Source: Hanleya hanleyi
Taxonomy: Eukaryota > Mollusca > Polyplacophora > Lepidopleurida > Hanleyidae
Assembly: GCA_036873755.1 (NCBI GenBank)
Contig: JAVTVY010010516.1
Location: 414,593-478,592, forward strand
Direction of reading: 5' to 3'
Length of the DNA: 64,000 nt
Of this stretch, positions 11,240 through 23,082 are shown one piece after another (the first letter of the stretch is position 1; each line of letters opens with the position of its first letter). The translations under genes and the position numbers were made by a program. The notes under the pieces were generated by a model that was given only the letters and a program-made list of their open reading frames with translations, did not search any database and was not told the origin of the DNA.

Positions 11240-12210
11240 TGGGTTAGTATTTGCTAGATGTCATGAAAGAGCATGTAATTTGTGATTGTAAATAATACAT
11301 CATCGACCGCGAAGAACTACGTTCTGCCAATGGCTTGTCTCGAGTTTTTTTTTTTCAAATACATATTTGGCGACCGACATAATGCTTGAGGCAGACCTAA
11401 TGATTCACGGAAGCCAAAGTTTCTACTCTCTCCATGCAATTACCATGATATTGCTGACTTCATCATCTTAGTTGATTGTCCATATGGATGATTAGTCTAA
11501 ATATCCATAACCACACCCAAATAACTTTTACGTGATAAAATTCCTTGCATGGCGAATTCAACATTGTTTACTATGCGGACAATTATATCTGAGGTCCTGA
11601 ATAAATTCTTTATATACTATTTCACACGGAAGAACTTGCTTTATTCATTAAACGTAATACAGAATTTATACTAATTTAGTGTGAAAATTCTAAATTTCAG
11701 AGACTTTTAAGGCTATAGCAAACTAGGAATTTCAAATTTATTGCAATTTATTTCAACTACACTGCTTAAGAATTTCCACATTTACGTGAAATTAATCCGG
11801 TAGAAAATTCCAAAACTACTGAATTTAATATAAATTACTTCGGGAGTAAATCTGAAAAATATCGAATTTACAAAAATTTAATATGGTTGTAAATTTGGAA
11901 ATCCGCAGTAGAATGTTCGTTTGCATTCGCTTGTAAAAGTGGTTAATCAAGTTGAAATAAGTTCGATATTCTGGCATATTATCCCTTCGATCAGTTTACT
12001 CTCCGTTTACATCATCTATTAAATGCGGAATTTATTTGCATTTATTGCTACATGTAAACTACATGTAAACTCTGGAGTTTACACAGGTTGTAAATTCGAA
12101 GCAAATTCGAAGTAAATTTCCAATTTACAGACAAAGTAAATTCGTTGAAATTATTGTAAATTTGACATTTTCATCAAATTTACACGCCATTTAATCACTG
12201 TGTAAATCCT
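11240..12210. other. Right arm of the TIR element, no gene
   Basis: AT-rich; 11690-12210 mirrors the left end with many GTAAATT/AATTTAC motifs and an inverted copy of the 'taaattgcaataaattt' block found near 7152-7170. Confidence 0.55.
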
Positions 12211-12362
12211 AGTTTTCGTGCAGTGGGAGTATTCAATGTTTACTCTGTGGGGAGGCTCACTGTTGGGGTTTGTGCGTGTCACTATTTGTAGTTTGTAGTG
12301 GTATTGATAGTCCCTAGTGGGACTTTGAAGGTTTTTTTTGTTTGTTTGTTTTGTTTTTCACT

Positions 12363-13781
12363 ATGGCCTTTGGAAAGTATGATAGGTCACTGAGCCTACA
12401 ACTTCAAGGTCTAGAGAAAGCTAATGCGTTTGATATATATCACGCATTAAAAGACACTGTTGGATCAGGACCGAAAATCCTTAAAGGTCTAGTACAGGTA
12501 TCAAATACCCTGTGGAACGTCACAGTAGCAAATGAAATTACCAAAACCCGCCTAGTGCTGGAAGGTATTCGTGTTGGAGATCAACGTGGCCATTTTGAGG
12601 AAATAGATCCAGGGAAATTGCTAGTAAAGATGAAAGGACCATGCGATTTCCCAGATTCTGCGATCAGAAGTGCTTTTGAGTTTTATGGCGATGTTCTCTC
12701 TGTACAAAAGGAGTTCTATTCTTTCGATAGAGAGTTTGAGACAGGAGTTCGAAGAATTTGGATGTCGAAATTCAAACGTACTTCTTCTATATTAATTGGA
12801 GGTATGAGACTTCCTGTATGGTATAACGGTCAAGTAAAAACATGTTATACTTGTGGTTCAGAAGATCACATGAACTGGAGGTGTCCTTTGAAAAATAAAT
12901 GCCTGATTTGTCATCAGGAAGGACATCTTAAAAAAACCTGTCCAACAGCCAAACAGGTTTCTGGAGATACCGTAGCTAACGGCAGAAAGGGTGATTCCTC
13001 TGGTCCTCGCCCTGTTCCGCCCGCAGAAGTCCGAGGAAGACTTTCCGCCGAGGCTGTCCAGCAGAAACAACAGCAGTATATAGATTTATGGAAGACTGTA
13101 GGCTCTGATGGCAAACCTATCAAACGTCATCAGGAGATAGTTGCCGCTTGGAGCAATGAGAAAACGTCAAACCACTACGAGCCTCTCGGTGACGAGATGG
13201 AGGTAGGTTGTAGTTCGGAAGATGAAGATGACAGTGATAGTGAGGTTTGTGATGGTGTAGAGGCCGAGCCAGGTGATCAGAAGGCAGGTGATCAGAAGTC
13301 TGATTCTGATCAGAAGTCTGACTCTGATCAGACTGAAAGTGTTGGCAACACATTGACTCCAGACAACTTACCGGATACTGGCGGTGTGTCGGCTCCGGAT
13401 ACACCTGTGCAGTCTGTGAATTCCTTCGTTAATCCTATTCACTCGGGTGTCGACGTAAACTTTACACCGAATGAGGAAGTCCTGAATGAATTCACAGAAG
13501 AAGAAAGTAATCAGCAATCTTGTAGTAATGAAACTACCTCGAATCAGGAAAAGGAGAAAGAGAATTCCCTAGATAGCGAAACAGGCAAAGAGCCTAAAAT
13601 AGTCGATGCTACTCCCACTCCTACCAACGATACACCCATGCTTTCTGATGAGTATCAGGAGTGTAGTGATCGTCCGTTAAAAGCCGAGACTTCCTTGAAC
13701 CAAAGGTCGAAGGACTTGTTGGGACAAGAGAGAAAGAAGTTTATAAGAAAGAAAGTAAAAAAGACAAGAGAGAACAAATGA
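12363..13781 (+). pseudogene. LINE-A ORF1, copy 3, C-terminal frameshift
   Basis: 472 codons from ATG 12363. Same layout as the intact ORF1 at 49133: N-terminal domain (residues 1-165), knuckles CYTCGSEDHMNWRC and CLICHQEGHLKKTC near residues 162-200, acidic Ser/Asp-rich middle with GDQK/SDQK repeats, and the conserved 'SLNQRSKDLLGQER'. A four-base deletion in the 'gagagagaga' run near 13730 replaces the final 25-30 basic residues. It may still fold through the knuckles. Confidence 0.85.
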
Positions 13782-13854
13782 AAAATAAAAAGAAAGTTAA
13801 AAAAGAATTACCCAAAATAAAACGTTAACATACGCTAAGTTAACCTTATATATC

Positions 13855-16800
13855 TTGGCTTGGGCAGTTTTGTATATGATTTCTTTGTACAGACTAAAAA
13901 TGGCTCAGTCACCAACTATCGTTCAGTGGAATTGCAGAGGGGTTTGCCCAAATTTAAACGAACTCCAATTATTAACTCAAGATTATGAACCATCAGCTTT
14001 TTGTCTCAACGAGACCTTTCTGAAGAAAGCAGATAAAGATAAATTTAAATTTCGCCAATACACACCTTATCATTCCTACGCTTTAGAGGAAAATGGAAAA
14101 GCTACAGGCGGTTCTTCAATATTGGTTAAAATGGGTGTTTTACACAGTCCTGTTGATTTAGTGACAGATTTACAAGCTGTAGCAGTTCGTATTACCTTGA
14201 AATCTGTTTTCACATTATGCACAGTGTACATACCTTCTTCTGGTAGTCTCCGGCTCAATGAACTTCAAGATCTTTACGATCAGCTTCCAAAACCTTGTTT
14301 AATGATGGGTGATTTTAACGGTCGTAATATCCTCTGGGATAATGAAGACAATTGTAAAGGTAAAATTCTCGAAAATTTTATATGAAATAATTCTTTGTGT
14401 ATTTTTAATGATGGTTCTTATACACATTTGTCCTCGTCCCATGGAACCTATTCAGCATTGGATATCTCACTTTGCGACCTTCCTATTCTTGAAGAATTTT
14501 CTTGGTCTGTTCATGATGACCTTTGTGGAAGTGATCACTTTCCCACTGTCCTAAAAGCTGTTCATTCAGCTGATGACCCTCATTTCACAAGGTTTAATTT
14601 CAAGAAAGCAAACTGGCCCGAGTTTGAAAAGCTTTGTTCACAAAAACTACAATCAGTCTCCTTCGCTGATGCTTCAGATCCTATACAGCTATTCTCAGAT
14701 ATGTTGATAGAAATTGCCAACCAAACCATTCCCATATCTTCAGGAGTTGCACATATTAAGAAACCTTGGTTTTAAGAAACCTTGGTTTAACGATGACTGT
14801 AAAGAAGCAAGAAAATGTAGGAAGAAGGCTGAACGATATTTTCGCCGACATCCTAATCCTGAAAATTTGAAAGATCTCCGAGTTACAAGAGCTAAAACTC
14901 GTAGAACCATGAAACAGAATAAACGTGATTCTTGGAGAAATTATGTTTCTAAGATAAATACTCATACTCCAATAACAAAAGTTTGGAATATGATTCAAAG
15001 AATAAAAGGTAAAAGCTCCAAGTCCAGCGTTCATCATCTCAACGATGGAAATCAGGTGATTACTGACAGAGTAGAAATTGCAAATAAATTAGGAGAAACA
15101 ATTGCCAAAAACTCTTCATCAGAAAATTATGTACCTAAATTTCAAAGTTTCAAAAAGAGAGAAGAGAAAAATTAAATTAAATTCACCTCCGGTAACCATG
15201 AAGGCTATAACGCTTCGTTTACAATTGAGGAACTTCATGCTTCTCTCACAAAAGCTAACGATTCTGCTGCAGGCCCTGATAATATTCATTATCAGCTTTT
15301 GAAACATCTACCGGAATCATCTCTAGAAATCCTATTACGCATATTCAATAGACTTTGGTATAGAGAAGAATTTCCTCCGTCATGGCACACTGCCAAATTT
15401 ATACCAGTACCAAAGCCTGGTCGTGACCATACAGACCCTGGTAACTATCGTCCGATTTCACTGACTAGTTGTGTCTGCAAAACAATGGAACGCATGATAA
15501 ATGATCGCCTTGTTTGGTACCTGGAAACTGAAAAGAAACTTACTGATATTCAAGCTGGTTTCCGAAAAATAGAAGTACCATTGATCATTTAGTCAGATTA
15601 GATTCGTATGTTAAGAATGCTTTCGCCAAGAACGAACATGTGGTTTCTATCTTTTTTGATTTAGAAAAAGCCTACGATACTACATGGAAATACGGGATTC
15701 TTAAAGATCTTCAAAAGATGGGATTAAAAGGTCGTTTACCCGTTTTTATTTCCAACTTTTTGAATGATAGACAATTCCAAATTCGTTTGGGTACAACTAT
15801 GTCTGATCATTTTGATCAAGACCAGGGTGTCCCACAGGGCAGTATTTTGTCTACTACCCTGTTTAGTATCAAGATCAACAGCTTGGCTGCAGTTCTGAAT
15901 AAATCAATTGATGGCTCACTTTTTGTAGACGATTTCAATATATCGTGTAGTGGGAAAAGTATACACAATATTGAGAGAACATTACAACTTTGTCTAAACA
16001 GAATTCAGAAATGGTGTCTAGAAAATGGTTTCAAATTCTCCAGAGCTAAGACAAATTGTATACACTTTTGCAGAAAATATTTCCAGCACGAAGATCCAGT
16101 ACTTACCTTAGATGGAACTGAAATCAAAGTGGTAAAAGAGGTCAAATTTCTAGACATATTGTTTGATCAACGACTAACTTTCAAATCTCATATAAATTGC
16201 TTAAAAGCCAAATGCACGAAAGCTCTGGATTTGTTGAAAGTAGTTGCCCGCTATAAGTGGGGAGGAGATCAGCAAACTCTCCTTCATTTATATCGATCAC
16301 TTGTTCGTTCCAAACTCGATTACGGTTCTATTGTTTACAACGGTGCAAGCAAGTCAAACTTGGCAAAGCTAGATCCTATTCTCCATCAAGGACTAAGACT
16401 TTGCCTCGGTGCGTTCAGAACATCACCTAAAGAAAGCTTGTATGTCGAAGCGGATGAATTTCCTTTAGAACCTCGGAGAATTAAATTATCACTGCAATAT
16501 ATCACAAAACTGCGTTCGAATCTCTCAAATCCTGCATATAACTGTGTTTTCAACCCTCAGTACGCAGATCTCTTTTTAAAGAACCCCTGGATTATTCCAC
16601 CTCTTGGAATCCGTATGAAACCACACCTTGTAGCAGCTGGTATTAAAGTTAGTCCGATTTTACCTAACGAGCTCTTGCCAACTCCACCATGGCAGTTAGC
16701 CACGCCAGAAGTAGATATTTCACTGACTAAATATAAAAAGGCAGACACGAGCCAGCTCGTGTATACCCAAGAATTTGGTCTACTGAGGGAGAAATAAAGT

Positions 16801-17604
16801 TCACATCAGGCTATTTATACAGATGGTTCTAAAGATGGTGAGAGAGTAGCATGTGCTACTATCTTTAGTTCCAAAACTAAAACGTATCGACTGCCAGGTA
16901 AAAGTTCCATATTTACTGCAGAAGCAAAAGCTCTATTATCAGCTTTAGAAGGTATTGGATCCACTAAAAGGAAAAAATATGTCATAATCTCAGATTCACT
17001 GTCATGCCTTAAAGCAATTAAAAATGGAAACTCCACTCATCCCACCATCTTGGAAATTCTACAATTATATGACACCAGATTTGATCAACAGATGGATATT
17101 GTGTTTTGTTGGGTGCCTAGTCACGTTGACATCAAAGGCAACACTGAAGCTGATAGATTGGCTAAGGCAGCTCTAGATGAAGAAGTTGACCCTGTTGGAA
17201 TACCATACAGCGATTTCAGACCATCTATCTGCGCTTATGTAAGAAAGCTGTTTCAATCTTTATGGGATACTATGGATAATAACAAACTTCACGAGTTCAA
17301 AAAAACGATTGGTTATACTCACCTGAACAGTCATAAACGTTTCGACCAGGCCATGATTAGACGATGTAGGATCGGTCACACACGATTAACTCATGAATAT
17401 TTACTAAAACAAGAGCCGATTCCAAGGTGTATACCTTGCCATGAAAATCTCACGGTGAAACATATTCTCATAGACTGCATAGATTTTAAGACTGTAAGAG
17501 ATACTTTTTATCGAGCAGCTACGCTGGAAGATCTTTTTAGCAGAGTGAAAGAGGATTGTATTTTAGGTTATTTGAGAGAGATTGGTTTGTTGTACAAATT
17601 TTAA
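13855..17604 (+). pseudogene. LINE-A ORF2 (EN-RT-RNase H), copy 3, five lesions
   Basis: Copy-and-paste enzyme of LINE-A. Endonuclease 13900-14560, RT about 15420-16060 with 'GVPQGSILST' and F-V-D-D near 15925, RNase H about 16810-17165 ('YTDGSKDG', 'WVPSHVD'), terminal knuckle C-x2-C-x7-H-x4-C near 17435. Lesions: TGA 14383; a 16-base duplication near 14757-14790 (frameshift and stop); TAA 15173; one-base deletion in an A-run near 15566; TAA 16795. In this subfamily the ORF1-overlapping ATG is lost, so translation would start at 13876 or 13900. The coordinate 13855 marks only the open frame. Dead copy. Confidence 0.85.
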
Positions 17605-17741
17605 TGTTGGTACCTATTTTAACGCATTAGTTTACCGAGTTTTTGAATTGATTACTTAGAATTTTGTTTGATCGTCGCTATATAGCTGAAATATTGCTGA
17701 ATGCGACGTTAAACCTTAATTCTCTCTCTCTCTCTCTCTCA
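17605..17741 (+). mobile_element. LINE-A 3' UTR and (CT)n tail, copy 3
   Basis: Conserved 137-base 3' UTR ('cgtcgctatatagctgaaat...' to 'ttaaacc') followed by about ten CT repeats. The tail joins the right half of the older LINE-A copy. Confidence 0.85.
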
Positions 17742-18165
17742 CTTTCCCATTGTTTTAAAAGCTGTTCATTCAGCTGATGACCCCCCTTTTAACAAGGTGT
17801 AATTTCGAGAAAGCAAATTGGCCAGAATTTGAAAAGCTTTGTTCACAAAAACTACAAGCAGTTTCTTTCGCTGATGTTCCAGATCTTATACAGTTATTCT
17901 CAGATATGATGATTGAAATTGCTAACCAAACCATACCCAGTTCTTCAGGACTTGCACATATTAAAAAACATGGTTTAATCGTGACTGCAAAGAAGCAAGG
18001 AAACGTAGGGAGAAAGCTGAACGGTGTTTCCGCCGACATCCAAATTCTGAAAATATGGAAGATCTCGGAGTTGCTAGAGCTAAAGCTCGTAGAAGCGGAA
18101 AAAACAAAAACAAACATTATTCGTGGAAAAATTATGTTTCTAAGATCAATACACATACTCGCCTT
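17742..18165 (+). pseudogene. Right part of the old LINE-A copy 2
   Basis: Starts at the 'HFPTVLKAVHSADDP' region, which follows the point where 6331 stops, apart from a loss of roughly 36 bases. It then covers the endonuclease-RT linker ('NWPEFEKLCSQKL' and onward) in shifted frames. Divergence level matches 5306-6331. Stops at about 18165 next to unrelated DNA. Confidence 0.7.
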
Positions 18166-18570
18166 GAATATTCATGATGAACACTGGGTATTGCATGCGG
18201 GCGATTGTGCATGTTCATTTCATTGGTGGATTACATGGCGTGTTTAATTTTGGCCTGTACGTCGAGAACGTTTATTTCTCAATTTTGCTATGTGCTGGAT
18301 GTTGACAGTTAATTCTGGTTGGCGAGGTATTCTCTTACAGACATGAAAGACAAGGATGAGAAGATTCGACATAAAACACGTGATAATACAGAACGACCGA
18401 CATGATTGAATAAATAGGACAAGGATGAGCTATGGACAGTATACATTTGCATTACACCAAGACGATAATGTATTCCAAAAACACGGATAAATTGCCACGA
18501 TAAACATTCTGAATCGTACAGGGTGAAGACAATGACATGGGGAAATATGGTTTCGTTGATTAAGAAGGAC
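18166..18570. other. No gene or known repeat seen
   Basis: Single-copy-looking DNA between LINE-A scraps; only short shadow frames. Confidence 0.4.
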
Positions 18571-18571
18571 A

Positions 18572-18742
18572 ATGGCCATGATCAGACGATGTAGGATCGA
18601 TCATACACGATTAACTCACGAATATTTACTAAAAAGAGAGCCGGTCCCAAGGTGTATTCCATGCCACGAACATCTCACGGTGAAACATATTCTTATAGAC
18701 TGTATAGATTTTAAGATTGCAAGAGATACTTTTTATCGAGCA
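18572..18742 (+). pseudogene. LINE-A ORF2 C-terminal fragment
   Basis: Covers 'MIRRCRIDHTRLTHEYLLK' and the CIPCHEH...HILIDC knuckle, ending at 'DTFYRA'. Its last 115 bases are repeated at 19198-19303, beyond the Merlin-like relic. Confidence 0.75.
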
Positions 18743-19197
18743 GGATTCATCAATCTCTACAATCCGACCAGGACCACCGAGTTGTTCACTGTTGGATTTC
18801 TCCAACCTCACCATACAGACCTCTCGACAAAAATTATACCTATATTTAGCCGTAGGTTTGTTCCGCACACCACAAATACGGCAATTCTACAATGTGTTCT
18901 CTAGAGTCAGATTTGACCCTGAGATTCAAGAATTCACGCGTATCGTTTGTCTACGGCAGCTCTTCTTCGTACAGAGTCACTCCACGCCGTCACCGCTGCC
19001 CGGTTTCGCCACCTCTCTTGTCGGGCCTTCACATTTGCCACATTGAACCGCTGTGGCGATTAAGTGGTATTCACGGCACCACCGCGAAAAGCGTGTCCGC
19101 TCATTAGTAACGGTACGGACCAAAATCTTGTATCTGACAGGTAACACCGGCAAATCACTCGCTCCCTGCTCACTGGTTGACGCCATATCTATGTTTG
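18743..19197 (-). pseudogene. Merlin/ISXO2-like transposase, N-terminal relic
   Basis: Minus-strand frame from about 19194 down to 18743. Seen in order: an N-terminal stretch ending 'CGKCEGPTREV' (first half of a zinc ribbon), 'NLTLENTL', 'NFCREVC', and 'LGGPGRIVEIDES' containing the first catalytic Asp. These blocks and their order fit IS1595/ISXO2-type DDE transposases, known in animals as Merlin. In-frame stops include TGA at 18977-18979. The rest of the catalytic domain is missing: the frame runs straight into LINE-A sequence at 18742. Inactive. Confidence 0.7.
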
Positions 19198-19405
19198 GAA
19201 AGAGTAGGCCCCAACGTGTATTCCATGCCACGAAGATCTCACGGTGAAACATATTCTTATAGACTATAGATTTTAAGATTGTAAGAGATACTTTTTATCG
19301 AGCACCTACGCTGGAAGATCTTTTTAGTCGAGTAAAAGAAGATTGTATTTTAGATTATTTAAGAGGGATCGGTTTTGTATCGGTTTTAACGCATTATTTT
19401 ACTGA
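19198..19405 (+). pseudogene. LINE-A ORF2 C-terminal fragment and start of 3' UTR
   Basis: Repeats the knuckle region, continues through 'TLEDLFSRVKEDCILDYL' and ends in a short diverged 3' UTR without a (CT)n tail. Confidence 0.7.
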
Positions 19406-20588
19406 GTTATGAATTTGAATTCTTAGAATTTTGGGCCTTTTGGGTTTTCATCTGAATTTCAAAATATACATTGCTTTTACATCAATATTTAATGTACGAT
19501 GATAGACGGTATGTTTATACACTCGAACGCACCAAGAAAAAACCCGGTAAAGAAAGACCAAAAACTTACCTTTACATTCAATTTTCAGGAGCTCTGAAAT
19601 CCACTTCTCGTCACTTCGGTGGTTTTGTATGATCTGAACCCAAATGGCGAGTCTGGCCTATCAAACTTGTAAGATATTCTGAAAACCATTTTATATGATA
19701 GATAAGGTACCAAGGAAAAGATGTTGGTATACTTTCCATGCAGAATTTTGCGACAAAATCGAGTCTTTCGCGTCAAAGTGAAAATTTTGCTCAAAAGCAA
19801 GATGGCCCCCAAATTCCCGACAAAAAGTTGGACGCGCGGGAACTTTTAAATGTCGATTTTAACCCTTAATCTTTAAGATATCAGATTGGTCTTTTGATAT
19901 GTGATGCCCGCAACAACAGAGGTTGGATATGTGGCCTCCATGGCCTGCTGGGAATACTACTTCCGGTTATAACAGCCATTTAGAATCGCTATGTTTTCTC
20001 CGGAAGGTTGATGCTAATCGCCAATATGAGACTGCTGGCAAAGTCTAGATACACATCATCAAATATAAAAAGCCAATGCCGTCTGACATACATAACATTT
20101 TTTTATAATTTTTACTTCATTTAATTGACAAAGTACGCTATGTTTCAATGCTACAATTTGGCCTTTCCTTTTTTGCTCTGCTGGTATTAATATCCAACCA
20201 ATTCTTCTAAAATTTCAGGATATAATCGCTCTGTTAGGGTAGAATCGGGTGTGTCAAAATGGCAAACCTACATGCAATATTTCTATTTAAGTTGTTTGTT
20301 CATCTATCTACCTTTTTTCTGCTCAAAATACATGTATAATAGCCAAATTAAGCTATATATTTGGCTCTAAAGAAGCCAATTTTGCTTCAAACTGCCCCAA
20401 ATTTTAGTCTAGTTTTAAATTCATTGCACAACATTCACAGTAAAAGATTTAGCTGAATTTCATATCATTTCTCTGACTCAATTTAATTTATTTATATCAA
20501 CTTAAGAGGAAATGCATATTTTCAGTGCTACAATTTGGGCTTTCCTTTTTTTACTCTGCTGGTGTTCGTAACACAATATCCAATGCTC
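19406..20588. other. No gene seen; one internal direct repeat
   Basis: AT-rich. A 40-base block ('gctacaatttggcctttcc' and 'ctctgctggt') occurs at about 20149-20188 and again at 20525-20564. A 75-codon minus frame at 19585-19812 is not recognised. Confidence 0.45.
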
Positions 20589-20642
20589 CAGTAATCGCAC
20601 TCTGCGCTCGTAAGACAATATCCAATGCTCTACCAATATTCG
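20589..20642 (+). repeat. S repeat, copy 2
   Basis: Same block as 5252-5305; it is preceded by a partial duplicate of itself (20565-20588, 'cgtaacacaatatccaatgctc'). Confidence 0.6.
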
Positions 20643-20677
20643 CGACATCATATTTGGTTTCCGATTATAATCCTGTC

Positions 20678-21208
20678 TAGTCAAGTTGATATCAAAGCTA
20701 ATACTGCTTATGTGAGAAAGCTGTTTCAACCTTTATGGAATGCTGTGGATAATAACAAACTTCATGAGTTTCAGAAAACTTTAGGATATATTCATCTGGG
20801 TGGTCAGAAACGTTTCGATCAGGCCATGATTAGACGATGTAGGATCGGCCATACACGATTAGCTCACGAATATTTACTAAAACAGGAGCCTGTCCCAAGG
20901 TGTATACCATGCCATGAAGATCTCACGGTGAAACATATTCTCATAGACTGCATAGATTTTAAGATTGCAAGAGATACTTTTTATCGAGCAGCTACGCTGG
21001 AAGGTCTTTTTACCCGAGTAAAAGAAGATTATATTTTAGATTATTTGAGAGAGATTGGTTTGTTGTACAAATTTTAATGTTTGTATCTGTTTTAACGCAT
21101 TAGTTTACTAAGTTGTTGAATTGATTACTTAGAATTTTGTTTGATCGTCGCTATATAGCTGAAATATTGCTGAATGCGACGTTAAACCTTAATTCTCTCT
21201 CCCCCCCC
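20678..21208 (+). pseudogene. LINE-A 3' fragment with internal deletion
   Basis: Starts in the RNase H 'SHVDIKGN' region, loses about 90 bases, then is open from 'AYVRKLFQPLW' to the normal end 'LLYKF' (stop at 21075-21077), followed by the 3' UTR. The tail is short and changes from CT to a C-run. Confidence 0.8.
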
Positions 21209-21688
21209 TACTGCCAAGGGCTGCGTGGTATTGCCAAAACGATTCACAGTTGACATTTTGCTAATAAAATTACCTGTATTCCGAGGAAAAATACTACCGG
21301 GGACCGTTCCCTGTTGGACGAAAGCAAAATTATCTGCATCACTAGAACTACATGAAGTTGGGATGGAAAAATAAGTCATATTCGTAACCATATCACCAGT
21401 CTCGTTTTCTCCATCCTGGCCGGGCGACCCGTTCTCTGTGGCTGCTTGTTGCATCACTGCATCAGGTACCTCCGGATTGCCATCGATTCTCATAGCAACA
21501 GGCCGAGTGGACCTCGGAGGGTTTAAGTTGCATCGCCGTTTCGATTCCCCACTCCCAGTTTTTTCTAGATTTGAGCGCTGGTGCCCATCCTCAAGGCGAC
21601 CGAGTCTGCTCGTTGCCCGCTTAGCAGCAAGAGTCTTCCGCGAAATTGCCTTCGCCCTCGGCATAGTAACAAATACAAATCCTGTCAA
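21209..21688 (-). CDS. Unrecognised basic-N-terminus protein, 3' truncated
   Basis: Open minus frame of about 160 codons; I prefer the internal ATG at 21664, which gives MPRAKAISRKTLAAKR, a lysine/arginine-rich start. The middle is polar and Gly/Asn-rich. The last dozen residues and the stop are antisense to the LINE-A tail, so the native 3' part is lost or lies in another exon. I do not recognise a domain. It could be a first exon or the N-terminal part of a mobile-element protein. Moderate GC content compared with its surroundings supports coding origin weakly. Confidence 0.35.
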
Positions 21689-21699
21689 AATATTCGAAA

Positions 21700-22740
21700 A
21701 TACCTGGAGAAAACCTGGCTCTCACGGGTGACACGTCGTGGTAACATGAAGTTTCTGCTTCACATATAACAAGAGTTGAACCGCGCATATCCAGTCTGCC
21801 AATATTCCATATTTTGATAGCCTGTCCAGTTCAGCCAGCTATAGACAAAAGGGAAATAATTCTCATTAAGACAAAACCTTAATTATCTCTCCTTGACCAT
21901 CCAGAATTATTCCTAACCAGTCTATAACAAAATCTTAGCCTCGTCAAGGCTAATAACGTGAGTTAACTGTGTTAAGGCGTTAATTGCATTTATTGCAATA
22001 ACATGCATTTATTGCAATAACACCGATCCTTTCACAACGCGATACAAACGTGACTGTCTGTCCTCTCAACTTTCATTGCTGATAATCAAAAGTCGCTTGT
22101 TCCTTACTCAATTTTGTTATAAAAGAACATGTCCAACAATATTGTAGTTGAACCGACATCAGGGAGTCGCAGTATTAGTTTTCGATTTCGTTCAAATACA
22201 AACATTCAACCGAACAAAACTTCTGAAGATTATATATCTGCTTGATTTGTAATTCCAAAATACAAAAGGCTTCCAAAGACAAGTTGTGTGTGGTGATGGC
22301 TCTAGGAAGGTAGGAATACAAGATTTACAACATCGTTATCACAATTAGTGTAAACTGGCAATGCGAAATTTTGCACTGAATTCTATGTATCGGAAAATAA
22401 TTCATAATCATCACTGAGAACAATATTCTAATTAAAACGTAACAAGTTAACATTGCAAAACACTGAATTCCAACTCTATAAAGAATTTATGGTGACTTTT
22501 GCTTAAGGTGAATAGCGGTAACGTATGTATCAAAATTGGACAAACTTTTCTGGAAAATATCGACTACGTGATACTTCAACTAATGTTCATTATTCGTGTC
22601 TCGGAGCCTTTCTGTATATTTCTAAGCTATTCCAAACATACAATGACTCAGTCACAATTTATGACACAGTTGTCCTTTGCCTGATCTCAATCTTTCTATT
22701 AAGTATGATTAATCAGGATAAAATTGAAATTTGATAAATA
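21700..22740. other. No gene seen
   Basis: AT-rich; short frames only (60-70 codons), none recognised. Confidence 0.4.
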
Positions 22741-23075
22741 GTTACGAGGTCGTAAATTACGTTCACGATTTCGGTACGTCTGTCAGTCTGCCCGTGTGTC
22801 TATATGTTAATTTTTTGTTGACCTTGCGATATCTCCAGTTCACGTCATGAATTGGAACCAGTCTTTGGGTACACCTCAGCAATGGGTCGAAGAAGAACCC
22901 TATTCATTTTGAGGTCAAAAGATCGAAGGTCAAGTTCACGGTGAATGAAAATATTGTAAATCATTGAAAATTCTTGTGTTTATGCTGTAAGTCCAGTTCA
23001 GACTCGATGAGGATTGTGACGGCAACGAGGTCTAAGCCTATTGATTTTTTCCAAGGGTGTTGCATCATCGCTCTG
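22741..23075 (+). repeat. Possible dispersed repeat
   Basis: Contains 'gaccttgcgatatctccag', 'ggtcaaaagatcgaaggtcaa' and similar phrases typical of old interspersed repeats in marine invertebrates. No second copy in this window. Confidence 0.3.
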
Positions 23076-23082
23076 AAATATT

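Larger units (their letters stand above)
7003..12225. mobile_element. 5.2-kb non-autonomous TIR DNA element with internal satellite
   Basis: Ends in perfect 15-base inverted repeats CACTGCACGAAAACT (7003-7017) and its complement (12211-12225); similarity continues imperfectly for some 8 further bases. A GGA duplication flanks it (7000-7002, 12226-12228). CACTG ends with a 3-base duplication match the CACTA/EnSpm superfamily. Subterminal regions are crowded with AATTTAC/GTAAATT motifs, also a CACTA habit. No transposase-like frame was found. The interior holds a 57-base satellite and otherwise unrecognised AT-rich DNA. Confidence 0.8.
6333..17741 (+). mobile_element. LINE-A copy 3, full length, interrupted by a TIR element
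   Basis: 5' end at 'ccggatgtagagagattgg' (6333), (CT)n tail ending near 17741. The 5' UTR is split at 7002/12226 by a 5,223-base DNA element flanked by a GGA duplication. Without it the copy is about 6.2 kb, the same as the copies at 36401 and 48307. It lies inside the older LINE-A copy, whose halves are at 5306-6331 and 17742-18165. Confidence 0.85.

Noticed and set aside
10006..11257. Several 60-80 codon frames with a 19-residue period
   Set aside because: They follow from a 57-base repeat being a multiple of three; both strands show them, and there is no start context or known domain.
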